Shown: in pieces, positions 55,261-63,330 of the stretch
Numbering within the stretch: position 1 is the first letter of the stretch
How the letters are laid out: each line of letters begins with the position of its first letter
Assembly: GCA_011109175.1 (NCBI GenBank)
Contig: RDEW01000002.1
Span: forward strand, 268,579-332,578
Direction of reading: 5' to 3'
DNA length: 64,000 bases
From: Dicyema japonicum
Lineage: Eukaryota > Dicyemida > Rhombozoa > Dicyemidae
Made by a program: the position numbers and the translations under genes
The notes under the pieces: model-generated
Database searches by the model: none
Told to the model about the DNA's origin: nothing
The model's input: the letters and a program-made list of their open reading frames with translations, nothing else

Positions 55261-56499
55261 TCTGTGTAAATTGTGTGATTTACTCTGTGCGAAGGATGAT
55301 GTAATGTCATAAGGCCTAGAAAAATCCAGATTCTTCTGGTTTCTGATTTTGCTGCAGTTTATCCAGAGTCCACGCATCTACAATGCTTTTTGGTTCGATG
55401 AGTGATGCCGTTAAAAGTGAATACCTCACTGTGGAATTGGATCGTTTACAGACTTGTACAAAAAAAAAAAAAAGGTAAGGAACATACCTTTGACCTACAT
55501 TCGACGATTCCAGTGAAGAGTTCCATAGGCAATGCAAGCAGTTGGCTGAAGTATAGAAGTGGACCGTGGCATTGGAGATTGCATTAGATATTTAAGGAAG
55601 ATGATTGAAAACTTACTAATCAAAGTAGAAAAACTCACGGCTTCTTGTCTTAATATATCCACGTTGTGCTAAGCAAATATTGGACAAAAACAGAGTTATG
55701 GTCAGAAAACTATCGACCTGAAAGAGAATCAGTCATATAGACTGGAAACTGTACAGACTGGGAACTGTGTATACCCAGGATTATACTGAAAAGCGGAATT
55801 ACCCAAGCTTCTATACTCTGTCTCTTTAATTATGTGAAGAGTTAATGGCTAAAGTTAAAAATTCAAATACTCAGATGACATATTTGTGGTTGACCCTAGC
55901 GTTAGAAAAGGATCGAGTTATTGAAAACTGGCATCGAGATAAGGGTATACTCATCATGTAAGAAGTACACAGTAAGCTAAATAGTGCACCACCACTAAAT
56001 CACTGTACTGTGCCACCAAAAAATAATATCACGATTTATGGAGGTAACAATGAATTTAATTCCAATAAGCATGTTTGAGAATTGAGTCCATATTAGTAAA
56101 TGAACTAATATATTATGTATTTCAAGGAAATTTAAACCAGCAAAAACATAGGCCGCGATTAAATTTGGACATGGCCTAGATTCAAAATTTTATTATCATC
56201 GTGCTATGAGGATTGAGCAATTCTAATCGGTGATGTACGCGTAATGTGGTTACGTTAATGGGATCTTTCAAAAAGAAGAGGCATGTGATGTCTTATTACA
56301 ATAACTCGATTAAAAATATACCCTGTTAAGTTGTTTTTGGGTTTTCCATGCATCAATTAGTCTTCTAGTATGGTTTTGAGACGAATAAAGTTAGAAGAGT
56401 TGAAAAATAAATAATTAGGTGAGAATAATATTAAAATAGCGTAAAGATCATGCCATGGAGCCAAGAGGTGTCTCGCTTTGAATTCAATGTACACGAAAA
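55261..56499. other. No gene recognised
   Basis: Contains a 14-bp A-run near 55460 but no supported coding or RNA feature. Confidence 0.35.
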
Positions 56500-56830
56500 C
56501 TTTCTCTAAAGCAAATTCGTTTAACTCATCATTGTGTGCAGGCACCGCGCCGAACACTGCTGAAGATTTGAACAGAAGGAATCACTGTGGGATTGTTGAC
56601 GGTTCTCTTTCCACGATCTCCGTTCATACGTCTGGAGTAATTGGCCCGAGCACTTCTAAGTTTATCAGATTAATCGGACGAATTGCAAAACTGCAGAAGG
56701 ATGAGTCTAGAATGACGCGATAGATCTTCCAGAACATTGGGCTCGCGATCATGAGAGGTAACTCCCATTGCGTGCACAATGCCTGAAGGGCATAATTGAG
56801 AGTTTTTCATAACAAATAACTTTTTTTAAA
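56500..56830 (+). pseudogene. RLE-type retrotransposon 3' end (family A relative)
   Basis: ISVHTSGVIGPSTSKFIRLI, then GRIAKLQKDESRMTR and, after a stop, QNIGLAIMRGNSHCVHNA, aligns with the family A C-terminus (VAIETSG..G....FL..IG..LA, R.GIAV.RGN). The 3' part (56700-56830) is shared with 58060-58190: TGACGCGAT, ATCATGAGAGGTA and CAATGCCTG blocks. Confidence 0.65.
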
Positions 56831-57039
56831 TTGGAAACTTTCTATAAACTAGACTAGATAAACTCATTTATAAATCAAATTTTTTTATTTTTGTCATAAA
56901 AACTAAAAGAATCAAATTATTTTCAATTCTTGAGCTTACAGTAATCTCTGGTTGTTATTTAGTAATGATTTCTCTGTGATTGAGGACAGATTGATCATTT
57001 CTAGAATATTAATAGGAATTGGAACAAGAAAATTGACCT

Positions 57040-57103
57040 ATTTATTCATGAATATACGTAGTTATGTTTTTATATTAATGAGAATATCCGATAAATAATA
57101 AAA
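57040..57103 (+). promoter_or_regulatory. Upstream block shared with the first tetraspanin gene
   Basis: ATACGTAGTTATGTTTTTAT, then ATTAATGAGAATATCCGATA and AATAATAAAA before the ATG, matches 52470-52534. A TTGACCTATTTAT word (57034) also recurs further upstream of the first gene (52266). This is conservation beyond the coding sequence. Confidence 0.55.
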
Positions 57104-57832
57104 ATGGACTTTGGTGGAAAAATTTTTATCGTTATTAATTCTGGTCTTTTAATTGTAATCTATTAATATTAAGTTCAAGGTATTTGGCGGAGGCATTCTA
57201 TATTTTGGAGTATTGGGAATTAAAGATATCGTTGCATTTACAGATCTGTTTAAAAAACAATTTTCGATTCCTGTGACTTTGTTTATTGCTGTTGGTGGAT
57301 TAACCTTATTTGCAGCATGTTGCGGATTCTATGTAGCGTTTGGAAAAAAAGTCAATTGCACAAAATATATAGTAAGATTGTGTAATCCTTTAGTTTATAT
57401 GCTTTCTTGTATTAATTGTAGTCTTTACTACGTCAGGAATTGTGGTATTATGGCTATTTCAAAATACAGTCTGCTTTTTTGATATTTTTAGTTCATAATG
57501 GGATTTGAAAGTGCTCTAAATAAATTAAATAGAGAAGTATTTAATCAATTAGAAAAGAATTTTAATTGTTGTGGAGTAGCGAATCATACAGATATTCCAG
57601 ATTTGTATGAAAGTTGCCAAGGAGAAGATAATAACATTAGTGTACTATGCTTTGTTATTTAAGGGATGTTTATATGTAATTATAACATATTTCGATAAAA
57701 ATAAATTCATCATCACCGCAGTATTTGTCGGGATTGATCTGCTAGCGGTTTCTGATAATTTTAACATTACAGTTTATTGCGATCATAATTGCAGCAAAAA
57801 AGAGTAATCCAAAACCCGATAAATCTTCGTAG
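57104..57832 (+). CDS. Tetraspanin, 6 exons, 205 residues
   Basis: Exons 57104-57154, 57174-57371, 57394-57468, 57492-57641, 57664-57747 and 57773-57832, with introns of 19, 22, 23, 22 and 25 nt, all in phase 0 as in the gene at 52535. Exons 1, 2, 3 and 5 have exactly the same lengths in both genes. There are four hydrophobic segments, with CCG at 134-136, C150 and C160 in the large loop; the loop is 14 residues shorter than in the paralogue. The tail AAKKSNPKPDKSS is hydrophilic. Intron 1 is GTAATCTATTAATATTAAG and intron 3 again starts GTCTG. The gene sits between two RLE retrotransposon 3' ends (56500-56830 and 58060-58190). It appears intact. Confidence 0.93.
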
Positions 57833-58059
57833 ATTCCTTTAGTTTAATTATAATTTACTTTTTGGTTAATTTTAGTGATAATGTTTGACTTTGTTGTATT
57901 GTATGACACATGATTACAAGGGACCGACCCCTGAGTAGCACTGATGTGTCTGTAGTGTATGCTAACAAATTGAGTTTCTTGATAGCTAAATGAACTCATT
58001 TATAATTAGGTCACATTTTATCCAAATTAAAAGAAACAAAATAATAAAACTCATCCCTG
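57833..58059. other. 3' flank of tetraspanin gene
   Basis: AT-rich; no distinct feature. Confidence 0.4.
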
Positions 58060-58190
58060 AAGGCCAAGTCTAAATGACGCGATGGCTCTTCTAGAACATA
58101 GGGCTCTTGATCATGAGAGGTAGCTCCTATTGGGTGCTCAATGCCTGCAGGCATTAAGAAGCCTCTCTAAAACAACTAAATTTTTGGTTT
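58060..58190 (+). mobile_element. RLE-type retrotransposon 3' end
   Basis: GTCTAAATGACGCGATGGCT, ATCATGAGAGGTAGCTCCTA and TGCTCAATGCCTGCAGGCAT match 56700-56830. It is a 5'-truncated 3' end with an A/T-rich tail. Confidence 0.6.
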
Positions 58191-58451
58191 ATTAAAATAA
58201 AATAAAAATTCATTTATAAAAATCATTAAACGTATTTTTCAATGTAAAAAATAATTATTTCTAGCCAATAAACCAAAAAGAGTTAAAATGTAGGCTACAT
58301 AAATTTCTTTAATCTGACTCGAACAAGAATCATAAAGAATATTAGCCATAGTCACGTCGAGGACAAATGCAGAGTTAGAAAGCTAATAAATGCTAGATAA
58401 ATTTATAAATAGGTCGTATTTATTGACTTTTGGATCGAATTTAATGAAAAT
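58191..58451. other. AT-rich spacer
   Basis: No supported feature. Confidence 0.35.
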
Positions 58452-59930
58452 CAGGATTGTTAGATTTAAATCATTTGATTTTAATCAACAAAAAATCAAT
58501 GATTTAAATCATTAAAAAATCCGGAGTTTGTCAAATTCGTCCAAATGCTTCTTCCTGGGTATCGTTTACTTTCTCGTCTTCATATTGGTGGTTTATTGCT
58601 CGATCGAGTGTACAACCAAATACATGAAGACTGTCGGCAAAGACTCTAGGACAAGACAGTATCTATGATGTTGAACGGGTGGAGTAACATTCATAATGAA
58701 CCTGTTATTTGTGTGTCAGTTGTAACATCGGATGGAGAAAGTTATCTAATTGATACTGTGGACAACTCTGGATATAGCCACACCGCGGAGTATCTTTAAT
58801 CTGTTGCTTTAGCCTCTGCAAAGTCGGCCGAGCAACGGTTTGGAAGTAAAATCGGAGTCTTGTAACGGACAATGCTGCCAACATGATTAAAATGAGGCGG
58901 ATAATGATGCAAGATGACGATGAAATGATTAAATATGGTTGCTCGGCACATTATCTCAACCTTCTCTCAAAGGATGTCGAAGTAGCTGACGTTAAAGAAA
59001 CCATCGTAAAATAAATAAATACTTTCGGAACGTCCATTTTCCAGCGGCATGGTACAAATCTGCTGGAGAAAAAAAACTTGTTTTTCCGATTGATGTTCAC
59101 TGGAACACTTTATCAGACTGTTTTCAATCTTATCTGGATAATTGGTCTATAATTTTGAGAATTTGTGAGGAACACAGATCGAATTTTGATACAAAGATTC
59201 CTTCCAAAGTACAAAATATTTGCCTAAAACGACGCGTTGAAGAATATTCGCGGCTGATTAAACAATTGCTGTCGCTTTAGACAAAATTCAAAATGATTCT
59301 ACGACGATTAGTCATGCTGTAGAAATTTGGAAAGAACTTGAACAGACTTACATGAATGTACGACTATTTTAGAAAAAGTGAAAACTCGAGCAGCTTTCCA
59401 CTTACTTGCGAATCTAATGGACCCAACACGTTGTGGAAGATCTCTTTCAACTTCTGAGATTGACCTTGCCTTGGAGTATTGTGCTGAACATTATGAATAT
59501 GCTCTTCCGACTCTGATTAATTTCAGAGCAAAGGCTGATCCATTCAAACTATACATGTTCGCTCCGAATTTATTGAGCAAAGTATCACCTATAGCTTGGT
59601 GGGAGTCGAACTCTTACTAGTTACCTTCTGAAGTAATTTTACTCTGCAAAAAAATTTTTGGAACAGTTGCTGCCACAGGTGGAATAGAACGAATTTTTTC
59701 GACTTCGGATTCTTACATTCAAATGTACGAAATAGGCTGGGAATTGAAAAAGCTGCCAAACTTGTCTTTGTTTACAAGCTTTTAAATAAATAAATACGAT
59801 TTCCATTGTTTTTATTTTTATTTTACTTTGTCTCCGAATAAAAATCATTTAATTCAAAAAATCTGATTTAAATCAAAAAAATCAGATTTTTTCGATTTTT
59901 TCATAAAAATAATGATGATTATCAACACTA
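58452..59930 (+). mobile_element. hAT transposon with near-perfect 8-bp target duplication
   Basis: The left end CAGGATTGTTAGATTTAAAT starts at 58452, and the right end, read inward, is TAGTGTTGATAATCATCATT from 59930. Outside them lie ATGAAAAT (58444-58451) and ATGGAAAT (59931-59938), 7 of 8 identical. Subterminal GATTTAAATCA words are repeated near both ends in both orientations (58464, 58494, 59860). The 1479-bp element carries a frameshifted hAT transposase with a recognisable C-terminal dimerisation domain. Confidence 0.75.
58640..59775 (+). pseudogene. hAT transposase with C-terminal dimerisation domain, frameshifted
   Basis: Blocks in order: NGWSNIHNEPVICVSVVTSD and LIDTVDNSGYSHTAEYL, TDNAANMIKM (catalytic Asp), YGCSAHYLNLLSKDVEVADV (C/H...H region), VHWNTLSDCFQSYLDNW and KTRAAFHLLANLMDPTRCGR. 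Next come YALPTLINFRAK and AWWESNSY, then GTVAATGGIERIFST and, in another frame, SNVRNRLGIEKAAKLVFVYK (the hAT dimerisation motif). It resembles the DUF659/BED-less hAT proteins. There are at least four frame breaks, so it is inactive. Confidence 0.8.
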
Positions 59931-59933
59931 ATG

Positions 59934-59992
59934 GAAATAATAAATCATATTAAAATTATGAATTATAGAAATAATAAATCACATTAAAATTA
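59934..59992. repeat. 25-bp direct repeat, 34-bp period
   Basis: GAAATAATAAATCATATTAA and the following ATTA (59934-59958) recur at 59968-59992 with one change. The repeat lies at the junction between the hAT element and the family B element, overlapping the hAT right target duplication. Confidence 0.75.
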
Positions 59993-60499
59993 AAGATATC
60001 AATCAAATTACTGATATTCTATATGCTGCACAGTGTGCTTATATGACTTTAACTGCGAAGGTTAAACTGCAAAGTACGTGGTTGGAGAACACTGAAAAGA
60101 AAATCTCAAAGCTGATGGCAGAACTAGAACTTGTCAATCGCTTTTCCAGACAAGCTCTCCCTGTGTATGAAAAACAAAAGGTTATGGATGTTCTTTGTGC
60201 CTATGGATACAAAAGGGCCAAAAAAGGGGAGGTTGCCAGGATTGAGGCTCTACTATGTGACCTTGTAAGAATTAAGAAGAAGCAAATAGCTGTACATCAT
60301 TCGAGGAAGGACTTTCGCAAGGACAACTGTTGTTTTGAATTAAATCGAAGAAGATTTTATCGGAACCTATCAGCAAGCAATGAAGTAACGTTATATGGTT
60401 TCGATGATGAGGATTGTATGTCGTTTTGGGAAAAAGTGTGGTCTAAAAGAAAAGAGATGCACGTGCCATATGACAGTGTGGGTAAAGTAAATACTGGTA

Positions 60500-62071
60500 T
60501 TGAAGACGATGTTGCCAGAGTTCACAAATGAGTTTATCCTGGATGTTATTAAATGGCTTCCCGATTGGAAGGCGTGTGGATGCGATGGCTCATATAACTT
60601 CTTTATTAAGAAAATGGAATCTTTACATGGCTTTTTATGTAATGAGATTAACCGAATTATTAATGGGGAATATATGCCTGAAAGTTGGTTTTATACTGGA
60701 ATAACCTATTTAATTCCTAAAAAGGATGATTGTGAGACTCCTAATGACTTACGTCCTATCACGTGTATGCCAACTTTATATAAACTTATCACCAAATGTG
60801 TTAATTCCAAACTCTCAGATTTTGTGGATTCGTTTGGGCTATTATCTGACAATCAGCTGGGAACGAGGAAACATTGTCAGGGCGCTAAGGAACAGGCCCT
60901 TATTAATCAATGCTTAAATAAGGAGTATGGAAACGCCCTTTATTCTGCTTGGGTGGATGTGAAGAAGGCCTTTGATTCTGTTGACCATGAATTTTTATTT
61001 CATGTATTGGACTGCTCAGGAATACCCCGTTGGATTGTAAACTTTGTAAAGACCATAGTCAAGAAGTGGACTGTAAATCTCCACTTAGATGGAAGAAGAA
61101 TTGGTTCTGTAAAACTGGGACGGGGAATTTTGCAAGGAGATTCATTATCCCCTCAACTATTTGTTATGGTAATGGAACCCTTGAGCAGGACCCTTAACTT
61201 TATGTTCCCAAGACTCCAAATTAATCAGGAGGATCCTAATACACTGACTTATTCTACAAATCATTTGTTATTCATTGATGACCTAAAGATATTTGGGCTA
61301 AAAGAAGATACTGTTATTAAAATGATGGAAGTTGTTCGCGATTTCTTTCATGTTGCCGGCTTGGAGATGAATTTGGAAAAGTCACTTTCTAATGTTAAAT
61401 CGCTATCATGTTGTGAGACTCTGGAAGGAGTCAGTGGATATCGATATTTGGGTGTTTTTGAAGATGAGGGAAGTAATGTTCTTAAAAGCAAAGCTATGGA
61501 GTCCATACTTGAAAATGTTAAGAAGAGAATAACCATGCTTTCAAAAACAAAGTTAAATTCTGTGAACTTATTTCGCGCAATAAATGAATACGCAATGTCC
61601 CTATATAACTATTATATAGGATTAATTAATATTGAACCTTACGAATTTGATAATATTGACCAACAAATACGCCAACTGCTTACGTCACTCAAGTTGCACC
61701 TCAAACCTGCAAATAAAGAGAGGCTGTATTTGGACAGGAAGACGTTTGGAAGAGGACTTTCCTCGATTTCATTAAAGAGCGAATTAATACTTTTCCAGTT
61801 TTTTAAAAGTTTGGAAAAACAATCGACTGTGTGTTTGCGAAGGTCGGGGATTCTGCGAGTAATAAAAACAAAAAAATGGCACTTGGCTACAATCGCAGGA
61901 TTTCTTGCCTCTAAATATGCAATTGCCGACAGGGAAAGCATGGATATTAAGTCCCTCAAGGACACTCAGAAAAAATATTTACTAAATAAAATTTATTGCA
62001 GAACACTACACTCAATTTTGTTCAAATGTATTGATGAAACAAATATCGACCTATATACTTCCTCAGATTAG
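60500..62071 (+). CDS. Reverse transcriptase ORF of the family B element (523 residues)
   Basis: The longest uninterrupted reading in the window. Fingers: KACGCDGSYNFFIKKM, PNDLRPITCMPTLYKLITKC. Palm: D in VDVKKAFD (about residue 155), GRGILQGDSLSPQ, FIDD (about 258-261). Thumb: INEYAMSLYNYYIG, RQLLTSLKLHLKPANKERLY, and a DRKTFGRGLSSISLKSE block where R2-like proteins have a G.GL..L motif. The first Met is probably not the native start, since the protein continues upstream in another frame. It would perform target-primed reverse transcription if joined to the RLE downstream; as it stands the RLE is in a separate frame. Confidence 0.85.
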   Translation: MKTMLPEFTNEFILDVIKWLPDWKACGCDGSYNFFIKKMESLHGFLCNEINRIINGEYMPESWFYTGITYLIPKKDDCETPNDLRPITCMPTLYKLITKCVNSKLSDFVDSFGLLSDNQLGTRKHCQGAKEQALINQCLNKEYGNALYSAWVDVKKAFDSVDHEFLFHVLDCSGIPRWIVNFVKTIVKKWTVNLHLDGRRIGSVKLGRGILQGDSLSPQLFVMVMEPLSRTLNFMFPRLQINQEDPNTLTYSTNHLLFIDDLKIFGLKEDTVIKMMEVVRDFFHVAGLEMNLEKSLSNVKSLSCCETLEGVSGYRYLGVFEDEGSNVLKSKAMESILENVKKRITMLSKTKLNSVNLFRAINEYAMSLYNYYIGLINIEPYEFDNIDQQIRQLLTSLKLHLKPANKERLYLDRKTFGRGLSSISLKSELILFQFFKSLEKQSTVCLRRSGILRVIKTKKWHLATIAGFLASKYAIADRESMDIKSLKDTQKKYLLNKIYCRTLHSILFKCIDETNIDLYTSSD

Positions 62072-62315
62072 TTAGCCAAGGAAAATAACGGCTAACGGAG
62101 CGAAGCATTGTACTGTCTTTTACAAGATAGGAAATTGATTTTCGCACACACGGGATCAGTTTGCAACCATTGTAAAAAAGCAAGAAAACTGTTGATCATT
62201 TGGCCACTCAGTGTGGAAGAATGCTAAATAGTGATTATCTCCGAAGACATAATGAAGTGGTAAAGTGCATCCATCTTCATATTTGTCGAATTTATGAATC
62301 AAAAGAAGCAGGAAA

Positions 62316-62936
62316 TTGAAAGGACATTCGGTTCAGTCAATATTGACGAATCAAAATGTCGAAATTAGAGTTGACTCGTCGATTTTGACAGAAACAAAAG
62401 TCCAATACAATAAACCTGATATTTTCGTGTATGACAAAATAAAGAAGGAAGTAACGTTAATTGAAGTGGGGATTACCTCACAAGACCGACTAAAGCAAGT
62501 TGAAGTTGAGAAACTTCACAAATATGACTTGCTAGCAAATGAACTTTCGCTGCTCTATGAATGCCAAGTGAAGATTATTCCAGTGGTTTTGACATGGGAT
62601 GGAGTTGTTTCAAGATGCTTCAAGAATCATATGGATAAATTATCTATTGAAGAATCAACGAGGACTTACATCCAATCGGTTGTACTGAAGAGAACGCTCG
62701 AAAGTATGCTCATTGAACATAAGCATGGGATGAAGGTATACGATGAAGAGTACGCCTCTGCTACCTCCCAACTTGTGGAACTGGCATGCCGTGAAGACAG
62801 CCCACTGGACTCAAACGGAGATATTTTGACTGAATCTGATGTGGAGATGCGGAGTAACAGGGAGGTTATGGCACACTCTTCTTCTAAGAGGAGAAGAGGG
62901 ATTACCAACAATCTGGATCAAAATACGCTTAATTAA
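62316..62936 (+). CDS. Restriction-like endonuclease ORF of the family B element (206 residues)
   Basis: Contains KPDIFVYDKIKKEVTLIEVG (PD...E-x-G core), then EKLHKYDLLANELSLLYEC, VKIIPVVLTWDGVVSRCFKN and YIQSVVLKRTLESMLIEH, ending with a Ser/Lys/Arg-rich tail. This PD-(D/E)xK domain nicks the target site in R2-type elements. It is separated from the RT ORF by frame breaks at 62071-62230. The same tail is seen in copies at 37760-38020 and 50960-51500, supporting its boundaries. Confidence 0.8.
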   Translation: MKGHSVQSILTNQNVEIRVDSSILTETKVQYNKPDIFVYDKIKKEVTLIEVGITSQDRLKQVEVEKLHKYDLLANELSLLYECQVKIIPVVLTWDGVVSRCFKNHMDKLSIEESTRTYIQSVVLKRTLESMLIEHKHGMKVYDEEYASATSQLVELACREDSPLDSNGDILTESDVEMRSNREVMAHSSSKRRRGITNNLDQNTLN

Positions 62937-63155
62937 TTAATTAGTTAATTTATTCGTTATTATCAAAAATTCTTTAAATAATTTTCTAATACACTTTCTA
63001 GTTAATTGCCATGACTCATGAGTCAATATACTTCGAAAGTCCTCGGTAATATCAGAACTGGAAGAATTTGCGATCACGACAACTCCCAGCAACGGTATCC
63101 ATTTTTTCTCCAGAGATTCACGGTTACTCTCTACGTTTTTTCTGAATAACCGCAA
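62937..63155 (-). other. Unassigned 72-residue reading, tail-to-tail with family B element
   Basis: The minus-strand reading RLFRKNVESNRESLEKKWIP, then LLGVVVIANSSSSDITEDFR, ends with TRKCIRKLFKEFLI. It has protein-like composition and may be the C-terminus of another retroelement protein, but I cannot name it. The stop lies directly at the end of the family B ORF. Confidence 0.35.
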
Positions 63156-63330
63156 TTTGTCAAGGTGATGGATATGTCAAGAAAATCTTGGCGATCCACA
63201 AGAAAATCTTGGCGTGATATACTGCTTATGTCTTAAGATAAATTCGAACAGATTTCTTTGGTTAAGACAACTATTGATAAATTATGGCAGTGTTTTTTTG
63301 GTTGAGGTGGTGACGTCCCTCTTTGAAAAT

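Larger units (their letters stand above)
59985..62936 (+). pseudogene. Family B RLE-type non-LTR retrotransposon, best copy (RT + zinc cluster + RLE)
   Basis: The reading begins in frame near 59985 (IKDINQITDILYAAQC) and runs to 60531. A single frameshift near 60500-60530 leads into 60500-62071: SDNQLGTRKH, AWVDVKKAFDSVDHEFLFHV (catalytic Asp), GRGILQGDSLSPQLFVMVME, LLFIDDLKIFG (catalytic FIDD) and GYRYLGVFEDEG. Past a stop and frameshift, 62140-62230 gives CNHCKK...TVDHLATQCG, a zinc cluster. Then 62316-62936 has KPDIFVYDKIKKEVTLIEVG and EKLHKYD, the PD-(D/E)xK core. The order RT-CCHC-RLE places it with R2/NeSL-like elements. Only about three frame breaks separate it from an intact ORF, and the 5' end is missing, so insertion was probably fairly recent. 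Confidence 0.88.
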
